Below are positions 25,822 to 34,182 of a stretch of DNA of 64,000 nucleotides, piece by piece. Position 1 is the stretch's first letter. The number at the start of each line of letters is the position of its first letter. This DNA comes from Dyadobacter endophyticus. GTDB lineage: Bacteria > Bacteroidota > Bacteroidia > Cytophagales > Spirosomataceae. The position numbers were made by a program, and so were the translations under genes. The notes below the pieces were generated by a model. That model saw only the letters and a program-made list of their open reading frames with translations, did no database searches and had not been told where the DNA came from. The DNA lies in assembly GCF_014641595.1 (NCBI RefSeq), contig NZ_BMIA01000004.1:310001-374000 (forward strand), read 5' to 3'.

Positions 25822-26550
25822 TTAAGCTTGTTGCGCCAGATAAGCTTCCAGCAACGGCTCAATGCCTGTTACCGATTCGTAAAGCTGGTCGTAGGAATTG
25901 ATCACAAAATAATGGTCCTGGTAGCGGTCGATATGGTAAGGCGTATCGAGCACGAGGGCCAGATCGAAATCGATTTTCGGGACATCATTTTTCAGACAGT
26001 ACCGGCTTTCCCCGGAGGAAGAAATGATACCGCCGCCGTAAATTTTCAGCTCCCCTTTTTCGCGGATCAGCCCGAACTCGACCGTATACCAGTACAACCG
26101 CGAAATGCGTTGCAGAACTTCCTCCTGGTCGATGTGCTTCAATGCCACCTCGCTCAAATGCGCCATAAAATCGCAGAAAGACTGGTTACTAAGCAGCGGC
26201 ACATGCCCGAATGTATCATGGAACATGTCGGGTTCTTCGAGGTAATCGATCTGTTCGGGCTTGCGCAGCCAGCTCGACGCCGGAAACTGCCTGTTATACA
26301 AATGTGTATAGAATTCGCGGTGGGGGATCAGTCCGGGCACTACAAACACTTCCCAGCCGGTCAATGCACGAAGCGCGGGATTGGTTTCGCGTTCAAATTC
26401 AGGGATATGGCCGGGGACGAACCCTACTTTGCCGATACCATCGAGATAGACCTGGCTGGCAATGCGCGGAAGCTGTTCCATTTGCCGTTCGAAAAGCTGT
26501 TTCCACATCTGGTGGTCAGCTTCGGTATATTGTGCATAATCCTGGTTCAT
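25822..26550 (-). CDS. phhA: Phenylalanine 4-monooxygenase
   Basis: Pterin-dependent hydroxylase converting phenylalanine to tyrosine. The 242-aa length is that of the short bacterial catalytic-domain form without a regulatory ACT domain. The iron ligands His111 and His116 (DMFHDTFGHVP) and Glu158 (YTVEFGL) are in place. The gene lies 18 bp after hpd and feeds tyrosine into the same pathway. The helper enzyme pterin-carbinolamine dehydratase (phhB) and a tyrosine aminotransferase are not in this window. Confidence 0.95.
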   Translation of the reverse strand: MNQDYAQYTEADHQMWKQLFERQMEQLPRIASQVYLDGIGKVGFVPGHIPEFERETNPALRALTGWEVFVVPGLIPHREFYTHLYNRQFPASSWLRKPEQIDYLEEPDMFHDTFGHVPLLSNQSFCDFMAHLSEVALKHIDQEEVLQRISRLYWYTVEFGLIREKGELKIYGGGIISSSGESRYCLKNDVPKIDFDLALVLDTPYHIDRYQDHYFVINSYDQLYESVTGIEPLLEAYLAQQA

Positions 26551-26568
26551 GGTTGAAAAGGGTTGGCA

Positions 26569-27696
26569 TTAAAGTGTGCCGCGCAGCATCTGCTCACGTT
26601 CTATCGCTTCGAACAGCGCTCTGAAATTGCCTTTTCCAAAAGATTGGGCACCTTTTCGCTGGATAATTTCAAAAAACAACGTAGGACGTGGCATGACTGG
26701 CTTGGTGAAGATCTGCAACAGGTAACCTTCATCGTCCCGGTCGACGAGGATACCGAGCTCGCGCAGGCTGGCAATGTCTTCATCGATATGCCCTACGCGG
26801 TGGAGCAGGTCGTCGTAGTAGGCGGTGGGCACCCGCAGGAATTCCACACCCCGGTCGCGCAATGCACGCACGGTATCTACAATATGGTCCGTCGCCACGG
26901 CAATATGCTGTACGCCCGGGCCGCCGTAAAAGTCGAGATATTCTTCGATCTGAGATCTCTTTTTGCCCTCAGCCGGTTCGTTGATCGGAAACTTTATCCG
27001 CCCGTTGCCATTGCTCATGACCTTGCTCATCAGCGCCGAATATTCCGTTGAAATGTCCTTATCATCAAAAGAAACCATCATTTTAAATCCCATTACATCC
27101 TCGTAGAACTTCACCCACCGGTTCATCTCGTTCCAGCCTACATTACCCACCATATGGTCGATATAGCGTAGTCCGACAGGCTCCGGCGAATGCTCCGGCT
27201 GCCACGCGACAAAGCCCGGGAGGAAAACACCATCATAATGTTTCCTTTCTACGAAAACGTGCACGGTATCTCCATAAGTACATATGCCCGACCGCACCGT
27301 CTCGCCATGGTGGTCCTTCTCGGTAACGGGTTCTAAAAATGGCCGCGCACCCCGGCTGACAGTCTCCCGGTAAGCTGTTTTAGCGTCATCGACCCATAAT
27401 GCAATGGCCTTCACGCCATCGCCATGGCGATCAATATGCGCACCGATGGCCGTGCCGCCGTGCAATGGAGAAGTAAATACCAGGCGGATCTTGTCCTGCA
27501 CCACCACGTATGATTCACGATCGCCAAGTCCCGTTTCAAGCCCGGCCATCGCCAACGGCTGAAAACCAAATGCGTTCCGGAAATAATGCGCCGATTGCAA
27601 TGCATTGCCGACGTAGAGCTCAACATAATCCGTGCCGTTGATGGGTAGGAAGTCGGTCGATACGGTTGGGGCGGGAGGTGCTGTTAGTGTGGACAT
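26569..27696 (-). CDS. hpd: 4-Hydroxyphenylpyruvate dioxygenase
   Basis: Non-haem iron enzyme that turns 4-hydroxyphenylpyruvate into homogentisate. With the ATG at 27696 (MSTLTAPPAPT) the protein is 375 aa; the frame is open to 27786, but that extension is encoded by short repeats. Two glyoxalase-like halves are visible; the iron ligands are His181 (YIDHMVGNV), His264 (GVQHIAVAT) and Glu343 (FFEIIQR). The C-terminal sequence GNFRALFEAIEREQ is typical. It lies between hmgA and phhA. Confidence 0.95.
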   Translation of the reverse strand: MSTLTAPPAPTVSTDFLPINGTDYVELYVGNALQSAHYFRNAFGFQPLAMAGLETGLGDRESYVVVQDKIRLVFTSPLHGGTAIGAHIDRHGDGVKAIALWVDDAKTAYRETVSRGARPFLEPVTEKDHHGETVRSGICTYGDTVHVFVERKHYDGVFLPGFVAWQPEHSPEPVGLRYIDHMVGNVGWNEMNRWVKFYEDVMGFKMMVSFDDKDISTEYSALMSKVMSNGNGRIKFPINEPAEGKKRSQIEEYLDFYGGPGVQHIAVATDHIVDTVRALRDRGVEFLRVPTAYYDDLLHRVGHIDEDIASLRELGILVDRDDEGYLLQIFTKPVMPRPTLFFEIIQRKGAQSFGKGNFRALFEAIEREQMLRGTL

Positions 27697-27702
27697 GAAT
27701 TT

Positions 27703-27790
27703 TGAATGATTGAATGACTGAATGATTGAATGATTGACTGGGTCGCCGGAGCGATGAGTGAATGACTGACCGGATCGCCCATTCACTCAT
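27703..27790. repeat. Octamer repeats and an 11-bp inverted repeat between hmgA and hpd
   Basis: Four tandem copies of TGAATGAY fill 27703-27734. Next to them ATGAGTGAATG (27754-27764) and CATTCACTCAT (27780-27790) form a perfect inverted repeat with a 15-base spacer. The block fills most of the 100-bp gap inside an otherwise tight operon. It could fold in mRNA and separate hmgA from hpd expression, or be a slippage-prone spacer. Confidence 0.7.
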
Positions 27791-27796
27791 TCAAAA

Positions 27797-28957
27797 TTAC
27801 CCCTGCCCCCAACTGCGCCAATACCGCCCATCGTCAATCGCAATCGCCTGTTCAGTGAGCATCAGGGGGCGGAATGTGTCGACCATGACGGCCAGTTCCT
27901 GCGTTTCTTTTTTGCCGATACTGCGCTCGTACGCGCCCGGGTGTGGGCCGTGCGGGATACCGCCCGGGTGCAACGTAATGTGTCCCTGCGCGATGTCGTT
28001 GCGGCTCATAAAATCGCCGTCGACGTAGTAGAGCACTTCGTCGGAATCGATATTACTGTGGTTGTATGGTGCTGGAATGGCTAGCGGGTGGTAGTCGTAA
28101 AGCCTTGGACAAAAAGAGCATACCACGAATGCGTCGGTTTGAAATGTCTGGTGCACAGGCGGTGGCTGATGGATGCGGCCGGTAATGGGTTCGAAATTGT
28201 GGATCGAGAAAGCCCAGGGATAATTGTACCCGTCCCAACCGATAACATCAAACGGATGTGTTTCGTAGGTGACGGGGTGGATATGGCTTTGTTTCTTGAT
28301 CCTGACCACGAACTCGCCGTGCTCGTCGTAGGTTTCGAGGTCGCGCGGGAGAACGTAATCGCGCTCGCAATACGGCGAATGCTCGGTAAGCTGCCCGAAA
28401 TGGTTGCGGTACCGTTTGGGCGTGTAAATGGGCGAGTGTGATTCGAGGTAGAGCAGACGGTTGTCGGGCCCGTCGAATTCGATCTGGTAAATAGTGCCTC
28501 TGGGAATTAATACGTAATCACCATAAGTAAACGGCACCTGCCCGAACGGCGTGCGCAGCCTGCCCGATCCCCGATGGATAAATAGCAGTTCGTCGGCATC
28601 CGCATTTTTATAAAAATACGACATCGGCGTGCCGGTAGGGGCTGCCAGGCCCAGAATGAGGTCGCGGTTTACGAGCAGGGGGATGCGGCTCTCAAGGTAA
28701 TCCGCGGCGGGTTTTACATCGAAGCCGATCAGCTTCCGCATGGTCATATTGTTCGCCACCGCAATGCGTGGCGCCACGTCGTAAGGCTCGCCCTGCGATT
28801 TGACCTGCGTCGGTCGCCAGGTATGATAGAGGAGGGAAGACATGCCTTCGAAACCGATTGTTCCGAAGAGTTCTTCATAGTAAAGCCCGCCGTCGGTTTT
28901 ACGAAACTGCGTGTGCCGCTTGGGCGGGATGGTTCCTAGTTGTTGATAGATCGGCAT
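27797..28957 (-). CDS. hmgA: Homogentisate 1,2-dioxygenase
   Basis: Ring-cleaving iron dioxygenase that converts homogentisate to maleylacetoacetate. At 386 aa it is shorter than the human or Pseudomonas enzyme (about 430-445 aa), as in the Bacteroidota form. Likely iron ligands are His300 and Glu307 (or Asp306) in YNHSNIDSDEVLYY and His336 in IPHGPHPG, with the spacing of the known enzyme between the two His. It is the first gene of the minus-strand pathway group. The next enzyme, maleylacetoacetate isomerase, is not seen here. Confidence 0.93.
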   Translation of the reverse strand: MPIYQQLGTIPPKRHTQFRKTDGGLYYEELFGTIGFEGMSSLLYHTWRPTQVKSQGEPYDVAPRIAVANNMTMRKLIGFDVKPAADYLESRIPLLVNRDLILGLAAPTGTPMSYFYKNADADELLFIHRGSGRLRTPFGQVPFTYGDYVLIPRGTIYQIEFDGPDNRLLYLESHSPIYTPKRYRNHFGQLTEHSPYCERDYVLPRDLETYDEHGEFVVRIKKQSHIHPVTYETHPFDVIGWDGYNYPWAFSIHNFEPITGRIHQPPPVHQTFQTDAFVVCSFCPRLYDYHPLAIPAPYNHSNIDSDEVLYYVDGDFMSRNDIAQGHITLHPGGIPHGPHPGAYERSIGKKETQELAVMVDTFRPLMLTEQAIAIDDGRYWRSWGQG

Positions 28958-29250
28958 GCACTTCGTGATTGTAAGTTAGCCAATAGTTGTCTATGCAATT
29001 ATAAGAAAAACAAATCAATATTTAAATAAATTTTTGCATTATTTTTAAAAACAAGAAAATGCTTCCGGTTAATAAATTCTACGACACTTGTCTATTTGTT
29101 CTGTAAAATATTAAGAATAAATTTGAATGTATTTCAGGCCGAGCCTTTCGGAACAACCTGAAACGATTCCCATCCTAGCCGAAAAGGGCATTGGCCGGCT
29201 CTGTTGTTGATTCTTGAACAGGATTTTCATTCAACTCAAACCATGTAGCC
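28958..29250. other. Divergent AT-rich control region of hmgA and the GH9 gene
   Basis: The 293-bp gap is very AT-rich. It holds a clear promoter for the GH9 gene (29095-29125). For hmgA I find no well-spaced box pair on the minus strand; TATAATTG at 29003-28996 is one mismatch from a -7 box but lacks a properly spaced -33 box. No gene is seen. Confidence 0.6.
29095..29125 (+). promoter_or_regulatory. Bacteroidota promoter of the GH9 gene
   Basis: TTTG (29095-29098), a 19-nt spacer and TAAATTTG (29118-29125) match the Bacteroidota -33/-7 consensus exactly. Transcription should begin near 29131, leaving a leader of about 120 nt before the ATG at 29251. Confidence 0.75.
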
Positions 29251-31662
29251 ATGAGAAAGCATTACCTCCGCTTGCCCGGGAAGGGTATTCTTACACTTTT
29301 GTTATGTCTGATGCTGTCCGTGCAGGGACTCGCACAGATCAGCCAGTTCATTCACGTCGATCAGTTCGGTTATGCGCCGACGGCCGAAAAGGTCGCGGTA
29401 CTGAGTAACCCGGTCGTGGGATACAACGCCGCGTTGAGCTACACGCCACCTTCGACCATGGAGGTGCGTAATAGTGCCACCAATGCAGTAGTGTTCACAG
29501 GTCCGGTTACCGTTTGGAATAACGGCAATACCCAGAGCACCTCTGGCGATCAGGGCTGGTGGTTCGATTTCTCTGCGTTGACGACCGCGGGTACTTACTA
29601 TGTATTCGATCCGGTGGGCAACCAGCGATCGGCGGTTTTTGAAATTACCACTAATCCTTACGGTAACGTGATGCTGGCAGCCATGAAAATGTTTTATTAC
29701 AACCGCTGCAATATGGCAAAAACAGCCCCGTACGCACAAAGCAAATGGACCGACGGAAACAATTTTATGCATGCATTGCAGGATCAGCAATGCCGGTACG
29801 TGTATGACCAGACGAACGCAGCCCTGGAAAAGAACCTGACGGGCGGCTGGTTCGATGCCGGGGATTACAATAAGTATGTATCCTTCACGCACAGTCCGCT
29901 GCACGACCTGTTGTATGCCTACGAAGAAAATCCAGCTGTTTTTACAGATAATTTCAATATCCCCGAAAGCAAAAACGGCATTTCCGACCTGCTCGACGAG
30001 GTGAAATGGGAGCTCGACTGGCTCTTCAAAATGACGAACGCCGACGGCAGTACGCACAACAAAATGGGGAGCCGGAATTACAGCGAAAATGTTTCCTCGC
30101 CTCCGAGCGTGAATGTGGATGGCCGCTACTATGGCCCTGTCTGCACTTCGGCGTCGGCAACCATCGCATCGGTGTTCTCGCATGCGGCCCTTGTGTATGC
30201 GGGTGTACCCGCGCTGAGTGCGTACGCGGGACAGCTGGAAGCAAAAGCTGTGAGCTGCTTTAATTATGTGTTGCCATTTTATAATTCAAATACCCTGCAA
30301 ACCAATTGCGACGATGGTAGTATTGTTTCGGGCGATGCCGATGTGGGGGTCGGGCCGCAGCGGAATATGATGGTGATCGCTGCGATTTACCTTTTCGAGC
30401 GGACCGGCAATGCAGTTTATAACCAGTTTGTGGCCAACAATTACGCGGGTACCGACGTGATGAGCTCGGGTTACTGGGGCGTCGATGCTACCGAATTGCA
30501 GGATGCATTGCTGCGCTACGCCAAGCTTCCGGGCGCCAATCCGACGGTCGCGGCGGCGATCCTGAACTCGGCAGGAACGGCCGTGAACGGTAACTGGAAC
30601 GACTTCTTCGGCTGGACGACGGCCGATCTTTACCGCGCTTTTATGCCCGATTGGTCGTATCACTGGGGCAGCAACATGCCCAAAGCCGATTATGCCAATG
30701 TAAACCGTACGATGCTTAAAGCCGGTCTTGGCAGTACGGCAAGCCTGCAACGCAAGGCCGCGGAGCAGATCCATTATTTTCATGGGGTTAATCCGCAGGG
30801 AGTGGTGTATTTGTCCAATATGTACGCGGTGGGCGGGGACCGTTGCGCCAACGAGATTTATCATACGTGGTTCAACGACGGCACCATTTACGACAATGCC
30901 CTTACGTCGCCGAACGGCCCGGCGCCGGGTTACGTTGTGGGCGGGCCCAATGCCGACTACACGATCGGTGGCCAATCGCCCCCGTTCGGCCAGCCGCGCC
31001 AGAAAAGCTACCTCGATTTTAACACCGGCTGGCCTACCAACAGCTGGGAGATCACAGAGCCGGCGATTTATTATCAGGCTGCTTACGTTCGCTTGCTCGC
31101 GCATTCGACATTGCCGATCGAGGACCCGTTACCTGTGGAGCTGGCTGGTTTTTATTTAAAGGAGCTGGATAACAGACAGGCGCAATTGTACTGGAAAACG
31201 GTTTCGGAAACCGATAACGACCGTTTCGAAATCGAGCGCTCGACCGACGCCGTTGATTTTCGTATGATAGGGGAATTAAAGGGACACAACACCACCTCCG
31301 TGGCCCACCATTATACTTTCACCGACACCGAAACGCCGGCTGTCACTACCTATTACCGGCTAAAACAGGTAGATTTTGACGGACAATTTGACTATTCCAG
31401 AATCATCGCCCTGTATCGCAAGGGCGATGTGCCATTCCGCGTCGGACCGAATCCGCTGAGCGACTACGCGGACTTGCAAATGCCTCCGTACACCGGTATC
31501 GTTACCGTGAAACTCACCAGTATGGCCGGCGTGGAAGTAATGCGCCGCAAAATGGATGGCAGCGGCCGTATATTAATTCCCAATGTGGCCAAAGGAATTT
31601 ATCTCCTGAGTGTGGAGAAGGGAAATGAAAAGCTATTCACGCAAAGGATTTTTAAAAACTGA
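29251..31662 (+). CDS. Glycoside hydrolase family 9 endoglucanase with T9SS sorting domain
   Basis: A secreted beta-1,4-glucanase of 803 aa. Domains: signal peptide (to about residue 28), N-terminal Ig-like CelD_N domain (about 30-130, IHVDQFGYAPTAEKVAVLSNP), GH9 (alpha/alpha)6 catalytic domain (about 145-625) with the Asp pair 202 and 205 in GGWFDAGDYNKY and the acid Glu603 in SWEITEPAIYYQAAYVRLL, a fibronectin-like region (ELAGFYLKELDNRQAQLYWKT) and a type A T9SS sorting domain (VGPNPLSDYADLQ ... VAKGIYLLSV). It should be placed on or outside the cell surface and cut cellulose or related glucans. Confidence 0.92.
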   Translation: MRKHYLRLPGKGILTLLLCLMLSVQGLAQISQFIHVDQFGYAPTAEKVAVLSNPVVGYNAALSYTPPSTMEVRNSATNAVVFTGPVTVWNNGNTQSTSGDQGWWFDFSALTTAGTYYVFDPVGNQRSAVFEITTNPYGNVMLAAMKMFYYNRCNMAKTAPYAQSKWTDGNNFMHALQDQQCRYVYDQTNAALEKNLTGGWFDAGDYNKYVSFTHSPLHDLLYAYEENPAVFTDNFNIPESKNGISDLLDEVKWELDWLFKMTNADGSTHNKMGSRNYSENVSSPPSVNVDGRYYGPVCTSASATIASVFSHAALVYAGVPALSAYAGQLEAKAVSCFNYVLPFYNSNTLQTNCDDGSIVSGDADVGVGPQRNMMVIAAIYLFERTGNAVYNQFVANNYAGTDVMSSGYWGVDATELQDALLRYAKLPGANPTVAAAILNSAGTAVNGNWNDFFGWTTADLYRAFMPDWSYHWGSNMPKADYANVNRTMLKAGLGSTASLQRKAAEQIHYFHGVNPQGVVYLSNMYAVGGDRCANEIYHTWFNDGTIYDNALTSPNGPAPGYVVGGPNADYTIGGQSPPFGQPRQKSYLDFNTGWPTNSWEITEPAIYYQAAYVRLLAHSTLPIEDPLPVELAGFYLKELDNRQAQLYWKTVSETDNDRFEIERSTDAVDFRMIGELKGHNTTSVAHHYTFTDTETPAVTTYYRLKQVDFDGQFDYSRIIALYRKGDVPFRVGPNPLSDYADLQMPPYTGIVTVKLTSMAGVEVMRRKMDGSGRILIPNVAKGIYLLSVEKGNEKLFTQRIFKN

Positions 31663-31667
31663 CATGG

Positions 31668-31705
31668 TAACGGGCAGCAACAAACGAATGCATCGCTGCC
31701 CGTTA
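31668..31705. terminator. Inverted repeat between convergent genes
   Basis: TAACGGGCAGC (31668-31678) and GCTGCCCGTTA (31695-31705) form a perfect 11-bp stem with a 16-base loop in the 53-bp gap between the GH9 gene and the convergent haem-binding gene. There is no T-run, so it may stop transcription weakly or protect both 3' ends. Confidence 0.6.
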
Positions 31706-31715
31706 TATCACCAGC

Positions 31716-32228
31716 CTAGTGCTGTCCGGGCGCGGGGGTTCTTTTAGGCATGATCAGGCTGTCGGCCGGATATTTTGCTTTCAGCGTGTCCATTTGCGCT
31801 TTTGCCCACTGGATGAGGCGCTCGCGCTGCGCAGTGGTGAGCTTTGCGTCGCCATGCATACCCAATACAGTATACGATTCAAGCGGCATGGCATTGTCTT
31901 CCACCATTTCGACTGTTTCTTCCAGTTTGTGGTTCTGCCGTGCAATGGACATGCCGGTGAATGCCGAGAAGTTGAGGTGCCGCTTGCCGTCTACGATGTG
32001 GTTGTTCATCCACCATGCCACAGGCTGGATATTGTAGTACCATGGATAGACGGTTTTGTTACTGTGGCAATCGTTGCAGGCCACTTCCAGGATGTTCTTC
32101 ACGTCGGCCGGGACGTCATATTTCGTCGCGATGTTCATCGACTGGTCGTCGGAGAGGTTTTTTTCGGGACGGATAAACTGAATGATAATGAAAGCGGCCA
32201 GAAGGGCGAGCAGGATTTTTCTTAACAT
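31716..32228 (-). CDS. Haem-binding domain protein (membrane-anchored c-type)
   Basis: A 170-aa protein with an N-terminal membrane anchor (ILLALLAAFIIIQFI) and one haem c site CxxCH (Cys51, Cys54, His55 in VACNDCHSNKTVYPWYY), followed by QPVAWWMNNHIVDGKRHLNFS. This order is that of the Bacteroidota Haem_bd (PF14376-type) domain. It should sit in the periplasm on the inner membrane, with the haem attached by the cytochrome c maturation system. Its redox partner is unknown. Confidence 0.87.
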   Translation of the reverse strand: MLRKILLALLAAFIIIQFIRPEKNLSDDQSMNIATKYDVPADVKNILEVACNDCHSNKTVYPWYYNIQPVAWWMNNHIVDGKRHLNFSAFTGMSIARQNHKLEETVEMVEDNAMPLESYTVLGMHGDAKLTTAQRERLIQWAKAQMDTLKAKYPADSLIMPKRTPAPGQH

Positions 32229-32286
32229 GTCCTATGGTGATTAGATTAGGTCTTAATATGCTTAATAATTCCGGCACCTGTCTTTT

Positions 32287-33183
32287 TTACTGCCGTTCTA
32301 TCCCCTTATTTTTTCGATAGTGCGCAGGCGACAGGCCCATTTGCTGTTTGAACAGCCTCGAAAAATAGAACGGATCGTCGATTCCGATGGCGGAAGCCAC
32401 TTCATTTATCCGCCAGGTATTGAAATGAAGCAGCTGGCAAGCCTTCTGAATGCGGAGATAATTGAAATACTCAATCGGCGCATAGCCGGTATCTTTTTTG
32501 AATTTTCTGGAAAAAAATGAAACCGATAAATTTACCGAACGGGCAATATTATCCAGTGTAAGGGAACTGGAAAGATTTTCCTGCATGTACAGGATTGCCT
32601 TTTCGGTAGGGCTTGCAAAGGATTCTGACAACTTCTGCGAGCTAAAATGCTCGGGCGCGATGAATGACGAAAGGTAATGCGGTAAGGCCAGATTGGCATG
32701 GATCAGATTAGAGGCGCTGTATCCTTTCAGCAAAGTTCTGGCGATGTGCGTGAAAAGTGCGTTGCGCTCGTCGGAAAACCCTACCTGGACCGCCTTTGCA
32801 GGTTCGCCGTCCCGTTCCATGACCGCTGCTGCGGCTGCATTGCTATGGCCGCCTGCAAGGTGAAGCCAGTAAATGCTCCACGGATTGATCTGGTTGGCAC
32901 CGTACGAATGAGGTACGTCGGTCGGCAGGACAACGACTTCGCCCGCGTGTATCTGAGCGACATTCCCGCCTAGTTCAATCCAACCCTGACCGGCGCTGCA
33001 ATACAGCAGGATAGCTTGTGAAATGCCGTTTGGTCGCTGATAATAATGGTGTAGTGCTTTGGGATAATAACCCATCCTTGCGATGAACAGCTGGCTGATC
33101 AGCGGTAACTGCTCGCAATGGGAAGTTGCCACTTTGGGTATATCAATGATCAGCTCACCTTCGAAGCCTCTGCTTTTGCGCAT
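32287..33183 (-). CDS. AraC-family transcriptional regulator with cupin sensor domain
   Basis: A 298-aa regulator. The N-terminal half is an AraC-type cupin (GQGWIELGGNVAQIHAGEVVVLPTDVPHSYGA); the C-terminal half has two helix-turn-helices (SLTLDNIARSVNLSVSFFSR and INEVASAIGIDDPFYFSRLF). The ending PAHYRKNK is typical. It is divergent from the oxygenase/transporter/isomerase operon and most likely controls it in response to a sugar or related compound. Its promoter is visible at 33218-33248. Confidence 0.9.
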   Translation of the reverse strand: MRKSRGFEGELIIDIPKVATSHCEQLPLISQLFIARMGYYPKALHHYYQRPNGISQAILLYCSAGQGWIELGGNVAQIHAGEVVVLPTDVPHSYGANQINPWSIYWLHLAGGHSNAAAAAVMERDGEPAKAVQVGFSDERNALFTHIARTLLKGYSASNLIHANLALPHYLSSFIAPEHFSSQKLSESFASPTEKAILYMQENLSSSLTLDNIARSVNLSVSFFSRKFKKDTGYAPIEYFNYLRIQKACQLLHFNTWRINEVASAIGIDDPFYFSRLFKQQMGLSPAHYRKNKGIERQ

Positions 33184-33217
33184 AATGTGTGTTTTAATGA
33201 GGAGGTAATGAACTAGG

Positions 33218-33248
33218 TAAAGATAAAATAATCCATGTTTTAGACAAA
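33218..33248 (-). promoter_or_regulatory. Candidate promoter of the araC-type gene
   Basis: On the minus strand TTTG (33248-33245), a 19-nt spacer and TATCTTTA (33225-33218; one mismatch to TAnnTTTG) lie about 35 nt before the start codon. In the same gap GGAATAG and CTATTCC form a 7-bp inverted repeat (about 33272-33308) ahead of the divergent operon, a possible operator. Confidence 0.5.
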
Positions 33249-33320
33249 ATCGTTCATTCGTTTATTTCCTGGAATAGCTGAATTTTGGGATGTTAAAGTA
33301 CTATTCCTAATCCCACTTCC

Positions 33321-34172
33321 ATGGCAAAGCAACTTTTGACACACGCTCAGATTCAGCAATACAATAAGGATGGTTACCTGATCGTCCGCGGATTTTACGA
33401 CCAAGAGGAAGTTTCAAGGCTCTATCATATTGCGATAGAGGATGCCTCGATCAGCAAGCATGCCATCAATGTCAACGACAGCACCGGTAAGCGGAGCAAG
33501 CTTTCCTTGTGGTACAAACCCGGCGATGATGTGTACGGCCTGCTGACCAGGGGCAACACGTTAGTGGGGGCTGTGGATCAGCTTCTCGAACGTCAGCCTG
33601 GCGACGAGGGGCATTCGGTTTGCCATTACCATTCCAAACTCATGCAAAAAGAGCCGCGCGTAGGCGGGGCCTGGGAATGGCACCAGGATTACGGTTATTG
33701 GTATAAAAATGAATTTCTCTATCCCGAACAGATGATGTCGGTGATGATCGCAGTGACGGACGCCAATGTAGAAAACGGCTGCCTGCAAGTCATTAAAGGC
33801 TCTCATAAGATGGGCCGGGTAGAGCACGGCTTCTCGGGCGAGCAGGTGGGCGCGTCGCAGCGTTATGTTGACCTCGCGCTAAAAACGCTGGAACACGTTT
33901 TCGTGGAGCTGGACGCTGGCGATGCGCTGTTCTTTCACAGCAATATACTGCACCGTTCGGATGCCAACGTCTCGGACCGTCCGCGCTGGTCGCTGATTTC
34001 GTGCTACAACCGTTCTACCAATGTCGGACATAATGAATCGTCATCGTCGGCGGCGAGCATAACGCCCATTGAAATCGTTCCTGACGAAGCGCTGCTTACC
34101 TGGGACACGGCGGGCCTGACTGAGTCGGAGGCTGATTTTCTGAGCAAAGAAGCAGACGTATCACTTAAATAA
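33321..34172 (+). CDS. Phytanoyl-CoA dioxygenase family (PhyH) oxygenase
   Basis: A 283-aa Fe(II)/2-oxoglutarate oxygenase. The iron triad is His121 and Asp123 (WEWHQDYGYW) and His211 (SNILHRSDANVSDRPRWS), with Arg219 or Arg222 placed to bind 2-oxoglutarate. The fold order (FYDQEEVSRLY, VIKGSHKMG, DAGDALFFHS) is standard. It heads an operon with a sugar porter (10 bp gap) and a TIM-barrel isomerase. Related enzymes oxidise diverse small molecules; a substrate brought in by the neighbouring transporter is likely, but its identity is unknown. Confidence 0.88.
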   Translation: MAKQLLTHAQIQQYNKDGYLIVRGFYDQEEVSRLYHIAIEDASISKHAINVNDSTGKRSKLSLWYKPGDDVYGLLTRGNTLVGAVDQLLERQPGDEGHSVCHYHSKLMQKEPRVGGAWEWHQDYGYWYKNEFLYPEQMMSVMIAVTDANVENGCLQVIKGSHKMGRVEHGFSGEQVGASQRYVDLALKTLEHVFVELDAGDALFFHSNILHRSDANVSDRPRWSLISCYNRSTNVGHNESSSSAASITPIEIVPDEALLTWDTAGLTESEADFLSKEADVSLK

Positions 34173-34182
34173 AATACACACT

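Noticed and set aside
27697..27786. Extended N-terminus of hpd (30 aa)
   Set aside because: It is encoded by the octamer repeats and an inverted repeat; the ATG at 27696 starts a protein of normal length.
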